A program made the position numbers and the translations under genes. 64,000 nucleotides of DNA from JACKAF01 sp041391485 (GTDB lineage: Bacteria; Bdellovibrionota; FAC87; UBA2466; JACKAF01). The notes under the pieces are model-generated. The model was given only the letters and a program-made list of their open reading frames with translations, was not told the DNA's origin and searched no databases. The stretch is from NCBI GenBank assembly GCA_041391485.1, contig JAWKNY010000010.1:38726-102725 (forward strand), in the 5' to 3' direction. Below are positions 28,493 to 37,723 of the stretch, piece by piece (the stretch's first letter is position 1; each line of letters starts with the position of its first letter).

Positions 28493-29395
28493 ATGACGGA
28501 AACACGGGGACCCGTGCAACCGGATCTTCGAACATATATGCAATTTAAGCCCTTCAAAATTGGAAAATACCTGCTGCTAGAACGCCTCGCCACCGGTGGG
28601 ATGGCCGAAGTCTACCGAGCCAAAGCAAGCGGAGCCGGCGGATTCGAAAAGCAGCTAGCCATCAAGCGCATCATTCCGTCCTACGCCGAAAATGATGAGT
28701 TCCGACGGATGTTCGAATACGAAGCTAGACTTAGTAGCTTACTCAACCACGCGAACATCGTGCACGTTTACGACTTTGTGAAGTCAGGCGACACCTACCT
28801 GCTCGCTTTGGAGTTTGTGGATGGAAAGAATCTTCGCCAAGTGGTCAACAAAGCGAAGAAGGCTAATTTTGCACTCCCTGTTGAATTCGGTGTTTATGTT
28901 ATCAACGAAGTTTGCAAGGGCCTAGATTACGCGCACAACTTGAAAGACGGTTATCAGGGAAAACACCTGAACGTCATCCACCGTGACATGTCTCCGCAGA
29001 ACATCATGCTCAGCTACGATGGCGCGGTTAAGATTGTGGACTTCGGAATCGCCAAAGCACGCGACCGTGTCGATGAGACCCGTTCGGGCGTGATCAAGGG
29101 CAAGTTCGGCTACATGTCGCCTGAGCAGGCAAGCGGACAAGAGATCGATCACCGATCAGATATTTTTTCGACTGTGATCATTCTGTATGAGTTGCTAACC
29201 AACCGACGCCTTTTCGCTTCAGAAAACGACATGGCCACGTTGAAGCGGATTCAGGAATGCATTGTCCAGCGGCCCTCGCTTCTGAACCCCAAGATTAATA
29301 ACATTTTGGAAAAACTCCTACTCAAAGGGCTCACCAAAGATCGATCACTACGCTACCAGCAAGCCGGAGAGCTCCAACAGAAGTTGCAGGAGTAA
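28493..29395 (+). CDS. Hanks-type Ser/Thr protein kinase domain
   Basis: Cytoplasmic kinase domain, 300 residues to a TAA at 29393-29395. The Gly-rich loop ATGGMAEVY (33-41), catalytic lysine K58 in LAIKR, HRDMSPQN with D165 and N170, and DFGIAKA with D183 are all present, so it should be active. The next codon after the stop continues in the same frame into a 518-residue reading that encodes the juxtamembrane, membrane and PEGA parts usual for this kind of kinase. Start could also be the in-frame ATG at 28538. Divergent from mreB. Confidence 0.92.
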   Translation: MTETRGPVQPDLRTYMQFKPFKIGKYLLLERLATGGMAEVYRAKASGAGGFEKQLAIKRIIPSYAENDEFRRMFEYEARLSSLLNHANIVHVYDFVKSGDTYLLALEFVDGKNLRQVVNKAKKANFALPVEFGVYVINEVCKGLDYAHNLKDGYQGKHLNVIHRDMSPQNIMLSYDGAVKIVDFGIAKARDRVDETRSGVIKGKFGYMSPEQASGQEIDHRSDIFSTVIILYELLTNRRLFASENDMATLKRIQECIVQRPSLLNPKINNILEKLLLKGLTKDRSLRYQQAGELQQKLQE

Positions 29396-30952
29396 TTGAA
29401 CAAATATTATAGCTCCTTCAACCAAAATAGCCTCCAACACATCATGACCAAGCTGTTCCGTGCAGAAATGGAACAGGAGAAGCGTCGGCTGGAACAAGTT
29501 TACCAACAGTCGATTCCCTACTCCCAGCAACATATTCGCGACGAGAACCCCGACATGGCGGGCCTCGATCTGGTTCTGGAAGGCGAGGAAACAAAATCAG
29601 AACACGAGCCGGAATCCTTAGTCACTAAAGTAAGCGATCCCTCTATCCCGGCACCGCGCAGTGAAAAAGCTTTCGACGATCATGAACGTCTTCCCGAGAT
29701 CCTCCCCGAAGACGACGCCCCGGCCACACTGGCCCGGGAAGAACAGAGCCTCCCCGAGGCTCCCGATACCGGGCATACGGACAATACCTTTGCGGATGGA
29801 CTGATTGAGGACAATAGCTACACCCCCAGCATTCAGGATATCGAACGCAGCACTGGAGTCCATTCGGACAGCCGCACACTTGCCAAAACGAAAGCGAAGG
29901 CTAAGGCGCCAAAGGCACTCCCAGAAGATCGGACCCTGGTCGCTGGAAACCGCGACACCGACGCCGACTCCGACAAGACGGCGGTCTCAGACGCCGCCGA
30001 TCTCGTGCGCGATCCTCTGGGCGAGTCGTTTACCGCGGCCCCTGATTCAGAGCCGCCGCCGTCCGACGCTGCCGACAACATGTTCACCAATCCGGGAACT
30101 GCAAACGAAAGAATTGAACTGAAGCTGGAAAACGATCCGACCTCAAGTACCGAAGCGAATCCTCAAAAACGGAAGCTAGGCAATTTTTCCCGTTCGCCTC
30201 GTGCAGCCGAGGTGGAAAAAGATCCGTATCTCTCAGAAATCCCCCCGGGCTTTGCCGGAGATCCTGGGCCGTCGATCGTGGCCCGTTTGGCGCGCATGTT
30301 CACCTCGGCGTTGGTTCTCTCGGCTCTGGCAGGCACGCTCTACTACTACTTTTCTATTGAAGACCCAAACATGGAAACACCGGCGACACAGCAGCGGGGG
30401 ACTTCCGCAGTGCCTCGTCCCTCTGAGGAGCCAAAAGTGGAAACACCGAGTTCCACCCAAACTCGACTGGCCCCAGGTGAAAAACCCTGCATTGCTAAGG
30501 TAGAATCCGATCCGAGCGGCGCCGACCTTTTTATTAATGGAGAGGCCTCGGGCCGAACTCCCAATAGCGTTTACGTCAGTTGCAACAAGAACACGAATAT
30601 TCGGTTAGTGAAGCAGGGGTACGAAACCATCGAAGGAAATCTAACCCTGCGTCGGCCCAAGCAGAACTTCTACCGAACGCTGAAAAAGATCCCCCAAGGG
30701 CTGCTAGAAATAACAGTCACTCAAAATGCGCGCGTGTATGTGGATGGGAACCTCCAGAATGTCGAACTCACTCCTGGAGTCCCGGTCAAGATTCAAGTCA
30801 CGTCAGGAAAAAAACATACGGTCGTACTGGTAAACGAAGCCCTGGGTCTCCGGGTTACCAAAGAATATACAGTGAACGAGGATGAGATCGTGCGGGATAG
30901 GATCCGACTTTTCAATACCCCCAAAGGCAAGCGCGTCCCGGCTAAACGCTAG
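29396..30952 (+). CDS. Membrane-PEGA C-terminal portion of the Ser/Thr kinase, same frame after a stop
   Basis: Begins with TTG directly after the kinase stop and is in the same frame. The first segment (LNKYYSSFNQNSLQHIM and EMEQEKRRLEQVY) matches the post-catalytic helix region that follows the kinase core in related delta-type kinases, so it probably belongs to one polypeptide broken by a Tyr-to-stop change. A disordered acidic region (about 45-290), one transmembrane helix (about 305-322) and a PEGA domain (about 362-440; DPSGADLFINGEASGRTP) follow. AGGAG overlaps the stop region and could alternatively support independent initiation at TTG. Confidence 0.75.
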   Translation: MNKYYSSFNQNSLQHIMTKLFRAEMEQEKRRLEQVYQQSIPYSQQHIRDENPDMAGLDLVLEGEETKSEHEPESLVTKVSDPSIPAPRSEKAFDDHERLPEILPEDDAPATLAREEQSLPEAPDTGHTDNTFADGLIEDNSYTPSIQDIERSTGVHSDSRTLAKTKAKAKAPKALPEDRTLVAGNRDTDADSDKTAVSDAADLVRDPLGESFTAAPDSEPPPSDAADNMFTNPGTANERIELKLENDPTSSTEANPQKRKLGNFSRSPRAAEVEKDPYLSEIPPGFAGDPGPSIVARLARMFTSALVLSALAGTLYYYFSIEDPNMETPATQQRGTSAVPRPSEEPKVETPSSTQTRLAPGEKPCIAKVESDPSGADLFINGEASGRTPNSVYVSCNKNTNIRLVKQGYETIEGNLTLRRPKQNFYRTLKKIPQGLLEITVTQNARVYVDGNLQNVELTPGVPVKIQVTSGKKHTVVLVNEALGLRVTKEYTVNEDEIVRDRIRLFNTPKGKRVPAKR

Positions 30953-31482
30953 GTGCTTTGCGGTAGACCCGCCCAGCCCGACACCCATTCAAACAACTCT
31001 TCCAACGCCGCTCTTTCGTTGTGGCGATCCAGACGAACTTCCTTGCCGGATTTTAGGCGCAACACCAATCGCCAATGCCCTTGAAAGTAGTATTGCGGGT
31101 CATCGTGAATTTGAGGCGCCATATTGGGCGTGGGAACTTTGGAAAGAAACAGCACGTTCTCAACCTGATCTCGCTTCACCGCACGCTGAAAAAAGCTCCA
31201 AGTTCCAAGCCTAAACCCCCAACGAATGGCGTCTTCTCCGATTCGAATATACTTGCGAACCCAGAGCAAGCGCACACCCAGCAAAAGGTACAAGGGCAAG
31301 GTGGAGAGGAAGAAATAATAGAGAGCGACATCCAACGTATCGCCAGCCTTTGCCATGTCGCGCAGGATCGTGAAAGCGGCCCCGCTCATGCAGGCAAGCG
31401 CAAACCCCAAAATTGCGTAGAGAGTCCAGAAGACCGGCGGTGGGGGCCCTTCTTTGAACTCCCGTTCTCCAGCCGGTTGCAT
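30949..31482 (-). CDS. Hypothetical membrane protein, two helices
   Basis: 177 residues from ATG 31482 (a further ATG at 31500 is in frame). Two transmembrane helices at about 18-40 (VFWTLYAILGFALACMSG) and 55-75 (YYFFLSTLPLYLLLGVRLLW) are followed by a cytoplasmic beta-rich domain with a PH-like feel (YIRIGEDAIRWGFRLG, WRLVLRLKSGKEVRL). Its stop overlaps the end of the PEGA gene by four bases. No family identified. Confidence 0.6.
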   Translation of the reverse strand: MQPAGEREFKEGPPPPVFWTLYAILGFALACMSGAAFTILRDMAKAGDTLDVALYYFFLSTLPLYLLLGVRLLWVRKYIRIGEDAIRWGFRLGTWSFFQRAVKRDQVENVLFLSKVPTPNMAPQIHDDPQYYFQGHWRLVLRLKSGKEVRLDRHNERAALEELFEWVSGWAGLPQST

Positions 31483-31594
31483 TTCAAAATAAAATCCCAC
31501 GCCCGCAACCTACCCCGAGTCCTTTTATTTATCCATGAATTATCCCGGCGCGGGCCGACTGGCCGCGCTTCTAAAAATGGAGTAGGCTCGTGCC

Positions 31595-32792
31595 ATGAGC
31601 ACTACACGAGAACTCATTGACATCGCAGACAAATATGGAGCGAAGAACTACCTTCCTCTCCCGGTGGTCCTGAACTGGGGACAAGGAGCCCATGTACGGG
31701 ACGTGGAGGGAAACGAGTACCTGGACTTTTTGTCCTGCTACTCGGCCTTGAACTTCGGGCACCAACACCCGCGACTCCTCAACGCTCTCACCAAACAGGC
31801 CAAAGAGCTCGCCGTTTGCTCGCGGGCTTTCATGAGTGAGCAGCTTTGTCTCTTTGAGAAGGAGCTGGCCGAGTTTTGCGGCATGGACTCGGTCCTTCCC
31901 ATGAATTCGGGAACCGAAGCGGTGGAAACCGCTCTTAAGATCGCTCGGAAATGGGGCCAGCAGAAAAAAGGGATTCCGCCGGAGAAAAACAAAATCATCG
32001 CGATGAAAAACAACTTTCACGGACGGACCATTACCGTGGTTTCGTTTTCGACGGAAGACTTGTACCGCGACGGCTATGGCCCCTTCACCCCCGGATTTTC
32101 TGTCGTTGATTTCGGTGACGCCGAGGCTTTGGAAAAGCACATCGACGCCAACACCATTGCCGTCTTAATGGAACCCATTCAGGCGGAAGCCGGGATTCTC
32201 ATACCCAGATCCGGCTACCTGTCCAAAGTGCGTGAGCTGTGCACGCAGAACAATGTCCTTCTCATGTTTGATGAGATCCAGACAGGCCTTGGACGTACAG
32301 GTAAGGATTTCTGTTTCGAACACGACGGGACTAAGCCGGATGTCTTGATCTTGGGGAAATCCCTAGGCGGGGCTTGCTCCCGCTTTCGGCGGTTCTCGCT
32401 CCCAAATCGGTGATGGATGTCATCAAACCTGGCGAGCACGGCTCAACCTTCGGCGGCAACCCACTCGCGTGTGCCGTCGGACGTGAAGCCATTCGAATTC
32501 TGCGCGAGGAGAATCTCAGCGCCCGCTCCGCCGAGCTGGGTAAAAAGCCATGGCTCGATTGACCGAGCAGTCCTTTGCGCCGGTTAAGGAGATCCGTGGA
32601 AGAGGCTTACTTATCGGTATCGAACTCAAAGGATCGGCGAGGCCTTACTGTGAGAAGCTCGCCGAACGCGGGGTCCTCTGCAAGGAGACCCATGACACGG
32701 TCATCCGCATTGCGCCCCCTCTGACCATTGACGAAAAGGTGCTCATGGAAGGGGTAAACAAAGTCGCGCAGGTGCTCGAAGAACCGATTTAA
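31595..32792 (+). CDS. rocD: Ornithine aminotransferase (class III), frameshifted
   Basis: PLP enzyme that moves the delta-amino group of ornithine to 2-oxoglutarate. Class III features are clear: MNSGTEAVETALK (PLP phosphate), MKNNFHGRT, LLMFDEIQTGLGRTG and the PLP lysine in ILGKSLGG. After that the frame breaks near 32375 (an extra G in the GGCGGGGC run) to LPLSAVLAPKS and HGSTFGGNPLA, and again near 32545 (a lost A) to the C-terminal domain with LCKETHDTVIRIAPPL, which is characteristic of ornithine rather than acetylornithine aminotransferases. Rebuilt length about 400 residues is normal. Confidence 0.85.
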
Positions 32793-32858
32793 GTGGCTAA
32801 TATCCTGAGATAAAATCCACACCTAGACCTGTTGCAGGCAGTATGCTAACTTCGGGCC

Positions 32859-33026
32859 GTGAATCGCCCTCGGTTCTTTTTTGTTTTGATTTCAGCCGCT
32901 TATTTGTTCTGTAGCTGCGGCGTAAAAACTCCACCGCGCCCCTACGTCGACGTCAAACGTGAAGCCGAGGCTAAAACTCAAAAACGCACCCCCGATGCGG
33001 GAGGGGCGGAAAAGGAATCGCCGTGA
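32859..33026 (+). CDS. Small LptM-like lipoprotein overlapping dapF
   Basis: GTG at 32859 opens 55 residues ending in a TGA that overlaps the GTG start of dapF (GTGA at 33023-33026), so the two are translationally coupled. The chain has a signal segment (FFFVLISAAYLFCSC) with a lipobox-like FCSC, and directly after it CGVKTPPRPY, matching the CGxKGPLxxP signature of the LPAM_2 (PF13627) lipoproteins. In E. coli the lipoprotein LptM (YifL) is encoded directly upstream of dapF, the same arrangement. LptM assists assembly of the LPS translocon. Assignment rests on motif and position together; the cysteine that is lipidated could be C18 or C20. Confidence 0.7.
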   Translation: MNRPRFFFVLISAAYLFCSCGVKTPPRPYVDVKREAEAKTQKRTPDAGGAEKESP

Positions 33027-33880
33027 ATTCTACCTTTTTAAAAATGCATGGCTGTGGAAACGATTTTCTATTCATCGATGCGATGGATAGTCCGGCTCCG
33101 GCCTTGGATAAGAAGGCCATCCCCGCTCTCTGCGATCGGCACTTCGGAATGGGAGCGGACGGGCTCGCGATCCTGGAACGGGGTACCCAAGGCGACGCCA
33201 AGTGGACTTTTTACAATTGTGACGGATCGATCGCTGAAATGTGTGGCAATGCGGCTCGATGCGCCGTCTTGTTCCTTTCCCAAAGACATTTTCCGGAAAA
33301 AGAATGGGTGACGCTTGAAACCGCGGTAGGCGTGTTGCGCGGCCGCGCGCTGGGCAAAGGGCAGGTAGAGGTAAGCCTTAAAGTTCAAGGCGGTACCGCC
33401 ATCGAATACGACGAGAAGATTTTGAAAGTCGGCGATATGCCGCTGCGGGTGTACTCGGTGAACACGGGCGTTCCCCACGCGGTCATAGAAGTAGAAGACA
33501 TCACCAAGTACCCGATTCAGAAAGTCGGCAAGGCGCTGGTTCACCACGAAGCCTTTGGCCCGGCGGGATCCAACATCACTTTTTTCCAGCGAAAAGAAGA
33601 CGGTTCCATCTTGTGCACTTCCTTTGAGCGTGGAGTCGAAACCGAAACCTACGCGTGCGGCACAGGGGTCGCAGCCGGAAGCATTGTGTACGCGCAACTC
33701 TACAACCAACGTTTCCCGGTAAAAGTGGAAGTGCCCGGTGGACGTTTGGAAGTCGATTCCAGTGACGATGCCAACGCCGTTGTTTTACGCGGGCCCGCCG
33801 CTTTTGTGATGGAGTCCAACTGGATTGGCGGCGACATCAACACGTTTGAAATGCACGAACTCTTTGGACGGGAGAATTGA
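33023..33880 (+). CDS. dapF: Diaminopimelate epimerase
   Basis: Converts LL-diaminopimelate to meso-diaminopimelate for peptidoglycan and lysine, without a cofactor. The 285-residue protein has both catalytic cysteines: C74 in AEMCGNAARC and C212 in YACGTGVAAG. MHGCGNDFL at the N-terminus and the second-half repeat VNTGVPHAV are family landmarks. The GTG start overlaps the LptM-like lipoprotein stop. One base separates its stop from the dapA start region. Part of the dapF-dapA-dapB-dapL operon. Confidence 0.97.
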   Translation: MNSTFLKMHGCGNDFLFIDAMDSPAPALDKKAIPALCDRHFGMGADGLAILERGTQGDAKWTFYNCDGSIAEMCGNAARCAVLFLSQRHFPEKEWVTLETAVGVLRGRALGKGQVEVSLKVQGGTAIEYDEKILKVGDMPLRVYSVNTGVPHAVIEVEDITKYPIQKVGKALVHHEAFGPAGSNITFFQRKEDGSILCTSFERGVETETYACGTGVAAGSIVYAQLYNQRFPVKVEVPGGRLEVDSSDDANAVVLRGPAAFVMESNWIGGDINTFEMHELFGREN

Positions 33881-33881
33881 G

Positions 33882-34769
33882 ATGAAGTTCAACGGGGTCT
33901 ATGTAGCGAGTGTGTCCCCTTTTACCGGTGAAGGGCACCTGGATTTTGAAGCGCTGCAATCGCACCTGGAGTTTTTGGTAGAACGCGGGGTGCACGGACT
34001 CGTCCCTTGCGGAACGACCGGAGAGAGCCCCTCTCTCAGCCGTGAAGAGCGCCACAAGACAATAGAGCTCCACAAAAAGGTAGCCGACAAAAAGGGACTC
34101 AAAGTCATTGCGGGCTGTGGTGGGAATTCTACAAGCACCGTCATCCAGCTTGTCGAGGAGGCCAAGGACCTGGGCTGTGATGCCGCCTTGGTGGTAAGCC
34201 CTTACTACAACAAACCCACCGTAGAGGGTTTGCGGGCCCATTTTCTCGAGATTGCGAACAAGACGCATTTCCCAATGGTGCTCTACAATATTCCCGGTCG
34301 TACCTGCGTGAACATCCCACCCGCGTTGGCCGCCGAACTCTTTGAAAACCCGAACATCGTCGGTATCAAAGAATCGACCGGAAATCTGGATCAGTGGCTC
34401 TCTCTAGCGGAGAAGACCAACCTCTCTGAGCGTTCCTTGCTGGCGGGTGATGATCACGCGCTGAGCACCATCATGGCGCTTGGCGGGTCCGGTATCATTT
34501 CTGCCTCGGCCAATCTGCTCCCGGAGCACTTTGTTTCTATCTACGAACGCGCGAGCGAAGGAAACCTTGAGGAAGCGTTCCGCCAACAGATTAAGATCCA
34601 TTCTATGGTGGAAACACTCTTTCGCGAGACCAACCCGGCTCCCATTAAATACGGTTTGCAGCTCCGTCGCGGCATGCTCGCCAACTTACGCCTTCCGCTG
34701 GTTGGCGTACGGCCTGAAACCCAGCGCGAGATCGAAAAGAATCTGCGGAGTCTGGAACTACTCCCATGA
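33882..34769 (+). CDS. dapA: 4-hydroxy-tetrahydrodipicolinate synthase
   Basis: Condenses pyruvate with aspartate semialdehyde. From ATG 33882 (one base after the dapF stop) the TIM-barrel protein has 295 residues. The Schiff-base lysine is K163 in GIKESTG, the catalytic tyrosine is Y135 in LYNIPGR and the pyruvate-binding threonines are T45-T46 in CGTTGES. PYYNKPT precedes them. Full length and intact. Start is chosen over an upstream ATG at 33825, which would lie inside dapF. Confidence 0.97.
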   Translation: MKFNGVYVASVSPFTGEGHLDFEALQSHLEFLVERGVHGLVPCGTTGESPSLSREERHKTIELHKKVADKKGLKVIAGCGGNSTSTVIQLVEEAKDLGCDAALVVSPYYNKPTVEGLRAHFLEIANKTHFPMVLYNIPGRTCVNIPPALAAELFENPNIVGIKESTGNLDQWLSLAEKTNLSERSLLAGDDHALSTIMALGGSGIISASANLLPEHFVSIYERASEGNLEEAFRQQIKIHSMVETLFRETNPAPIKYGLQLRRGMLANLRLPLVGVRPETQREIEKNLRSLELLP

Positions 34770-35485
34770 TTTATAAAGTCGGTTTATTGGGTGCCTCCGG
34801 AAGAATGGGGCTACAGATTGCAGCGCTTTTGGAAGATGGCTTTACCCACGGCCAGGATAGCTTCGAGCTTTCCGACGCCGTCTCCGGTTCGGGGAAGCTG
34901 AAATCGATTGAGGGCATTCCCGTTCGCGCCATGCAGGATCCCCCACGCGAGCCTGTCCATGTGTGGATCGACTTCAGTACGCCGGACGCCACCATCAAAT
35001 TTTTGCAAACCCTTGAAACCCCCATCGTGATCGCCACGACGGGTTTCACACCCACGCAGCTCGAAACGATAGAAGAGTATTCAAAGCGCTTTCCGGTCCT
35101 TCTCGCGCCCAACACGAGCCCGGGAATGAACCTCTTTTTGAGTTGGCTCGAACAACTTCCTGAAGGTTTGAAGTTTGATCTGAATCTCAGCGAAGAGCAC
35201 CACATCCATAAGAAGGACGCTCCAAGCGGAACGGCCAAAAGCCTGCTTGAGGTTCTAGAGAGCAGAGGTTATGGAAAGGTTCCGGTCCAATCGGTGCGGG
35301 CGGGCGGCATCCGCGGCGTGCATACGCTGAAATTTGCTGCATCGGATGAAACCATCGAGATTCGGCACGAAGCCTTGGATCGAAAAGTTTTTGCGGAAGG
35401 GGCGCTAATCGCCGCCGCTTTTTTGGTCAAACAAAAGAAGCCCGGTATTTATAAGATGGCTGAGGCTCTAGGCTCTGGATTTTAG
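34766..35485 (+). CDS. dapB: 4-hydroxy-tetrahydrodipicolinate reductase
   Basis: NAD(P)H-dependent reductase acting after DapA. The 239-residue protein shows GASGRMG at 9-15 (nucleotide binding), ATTGFT, APNTSPGMN and EEHHIHKKDAPSGTA, which carries the catalytic His-Lys pair. It starts four bases inside dapA (ATGA), so translation is coupled. Length is slightly below the usual 265-270 but all motifs are present. Confidence 0.96.
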   Translation: MIYKVGLLGASGRMGLQIAALLEDGFTHGQDSFELSDAVSGSGKLKSIEGIPVRAMQDPPREPVHVWIDFSTPDATIKFLQTLETPIVIATTGFTPTQLETIEEYSKRFPVLLAPNTSPGMNLFLSWLEQLPEGLKFDLNLSEEHHIHKKDAPSGTAKSLLEVLESRGYGKVPVQSVRAGGIRGVHTLKFAASDETIEIRHEALDRKVFAEGALIAAAFLVKQKKPGIYKMAEALGSGF

Positions 35486-35503
35486 GCAGGAGGAACGAAG
35501 GCA

Positions 35504-36684
35504 ATGAGTGACTTCATCAAGGTAGCAAAACGCATCGACGAGATGCCCGCGTATATTTTCAGCGAGATTAACAAGATCAAAGAACAAGCTCGTGCCAAGG
35601 GAATGGATCTGATTAGTCTAGCGATTGGCGATCCGGACAAAGCCACTCCTGCTGCGGTGGTGGAAAAGATGAGAGCCGCCATCGACAAGCAGCCGAACCA
35701 CCAGTATTCACCCTATGAGGGGACCAAGGCTTTCCGAGAAGCGGCGGCGCGCTTCATGCAACGTCGCTTTGGCGTGACGGTAGATCCCAATTCGGAGGTC
35801 GTCGCTTTGGTAGGTTCCAAGGAAGGCATCGCGCATCTGCCGCTGGCTTTTTGTGATCCGGGCGACAACATTCTCTACCCGACACCCGGTTTTCCGATGT
35901 ACGCGACCACGATGAGCATGGCGGGCGGTAACCCCATCGCTATCCCGCTTACGTTTGACAAGCAGTTCGTACCGGATCTCGCGCACCTCAAGGTTCAGCT
36001 GGAGCGGCACAAGCCCAAGTATTTGATTCTGAACTACCCGCACAACCCGACGTCTGCCGTCATCTCAAAGGACTCGTTGAAGCAGATCGTTGAGATGGCG
36101 CGCGAACACCGGTGTTTTTGGCTTTTGATAACGCCTACAGCGAAATTTATTTCGATGACAGCAACAAGCCCCTCAGCGCGCTGGAGATTCCGGGAGCCAA
36201 GGACATTTGCATTGAATTCCATACGCTCTCCAAGACCTTCAACATGACCGGCTGGCGCATCGCTTTTGCGGTGGGTAACAAGACTCTAGTTCAAGGCCTT
36301 CTCAAGGTGAAGACCAACATCGACTCCGGCCCTTTTCCCGCAACGCAAGAAGCGGCCGTCTACGCGCTGGACAACGAAGACGCCATTGCGTCGGAAAGCC
36401 GACAAATGTACGCAGCCCGGCGAAAAGTAGCTCTAGCCGCGCTGGATAAGTTGGGGATTGAGTACTTACCCAACCACGCCACTTTTTATGTATGGGCGAG
36501 CGTTCCGAACGGACAATCCTCGATGGATTTCTGCAAGAAGCTGATTGAAGAACAAGGTGTGGTCTGCACCCCAGGAGTCGGTTTCGGTGCCGAAGGCGAA
36601 GGCTTTTTCCGTCTCGCCCTCACCGTCGACGTCCCCCGTATCGAAGAGGCGATGAAACGCCTCGCAAAATTCCTCGGCCGATAG
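35504..36684 (+). CDS. dapL: LL-diaminopimelate aminotransferase (DapL), one frameshift
   Basis: PLP enzyme that makes LL-diaminopimelate directly from tetrahydrodipicolinate, bypassing the succinyl or acetyl branches. AGGAGG precedes the ATG at 35504. The first part contains SLAIGDPDKATP, YSPYEGTKAFREA, YPTPGFPMY and YPHNPTSA. A base is missing near 36112 (CGGTGTTTTT), after which FDNAYSEIYFD and the PLP lysine region SKTFNMTGWR follow in the next frame. Rebuilt length is about 393 residues, normal. Position after dapB and the pathway context support DapL over a generic aspartate aminotransferase. It may be the DapL2 subtype. Confidence 0.88.
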
Positions 36685-36727
36685 GTACCACGTTCCCTTT
36701 GGCACACGCCTGTGGATAACTTTTGGC

Positions 36728-37723
36728 CTAAGCGTTGAGCCGCATCCATTTCAGCCGGCGCACGAGGCGCGAGGCTTTGTGAGGCCATTTGGCGAGTCCC
36801 TCAGGTGTGGGTGGGTTGGGCGGCGTATAACTCTTCAGGTAATTCTCAAAAAATCTTCGGTACGCTTCGTCTTTAAAAAAGACAAAGTTCTGACCGCCTT
36901 TTCCCTTTTTCATCCGTTTTTCGACCGTAGCAAACTCGGCAATCTCGTGTTGGTTAATGCGCACCTGGTCTTCTGAAAATTTCCAGCCAAGCTCCAACAT
37001 CTTGGGAACTATGGCGCGACTCTCGGGAATAGCGTTGTCGATTTCAAAAAGCACGGATTTCAGCGTATTGGACTTGAGGGTTTCCTGCATCCCCTTGAAT
37101 ACCTTGTGCTCAATGCCATCAACATCCACTTTGATGTGCTGGGGCTTGGGAATTCCTCCCAAACGGATGAGGCTATCCAGCGTAAAAGAAACGGAGCCCT
37201 GCCGTAAGCGCTCCGCGCGCGAATACGTATCTTCTCCCAACTGGCGATCGCCCTTCCAGGTGTTTTCCTTAAAATCGTGGTGCGCGTAGGCGGTAGCGAA
37301 AGTACTTAGATTGAGGAAATTCACTTCGTCCGTATCGCTGACAGCAAGGCAGTACGCCGATACCTTCTCATGGGCACCGTTTACAAAAATGTTCTTATTC
37401 AGTTCCGCGTAATTCTGAGATTCGGGCTCAAAGCTAAAGACACGCGCACCACTGATGACGGCCGCGTAGAGACTGTACATTCCCACATTGGCGCCGATAT
37501 CGATGAGGACTTCACCTGGCTCAAAACTTTCCAGCCAGGCCACAGTCGTCGGCTCCTTCTCTAAAAGAGTCAGAACGCGCGATCGGCTGATGACGTTCCC
37601 GCCGTCCACATAGCGCAGTTTTTTTCCAGACACCCGCACTTCAAAGTACGGGATCTTCATCAAACGACTCTTGTAGGTGTTTTTTGAAATCCAACCTAAT
37701 TGTTTTTGTGTGCTTTCTATCAT
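36728..37723 (-). CDS. FkbM-family methyltransferase
   Basis: SAM-dependent methyltransferase of the FkbM type, often acting on glycans or lipids of the cell surface. The 331-residue protein has motif I DIGANVGMYSLYA (about 76-88), the FEPESQNYAELNKN acidic loop, and HIKVDVDGIEHKVFKGM, the FkbM-specific second half. Its start overlaps the stop of the Kdo-hydroxylase-like gene by four bases, suggesting a two-gene operon for LPS modification. Target unknown. Confidence 0.85.
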   Translation of the reverse strand: MIESTQKQLGWISKNTYKSRLMKIPYFEVRVSGKKLRYVDGGNVISRSRVLTLLEKEPTTVAWLESFEPGEVLIDIGANVGMYSLYAAVISGARVFSFEPESQNYAELNKNIFVNGAHEKVSAYCLAVSDTDEVNFLNLSTFATAYAHHDFKENTWKGDRQLGEDTYSRAERLRQGSVSFTLDSLIRLGGIPKPQHIKVDVDGIEHKVFKGMQETLKSNTLKSVLFEIDNAIPESRAIVPKMLELGWKFSEDQVRINQHEIAEFATVEKRMKKGKGGQNFVFFKDEAYRRFFENYLKSYTPPNPPTPEGLAKWPHKASRLVRRLKWMRLNA

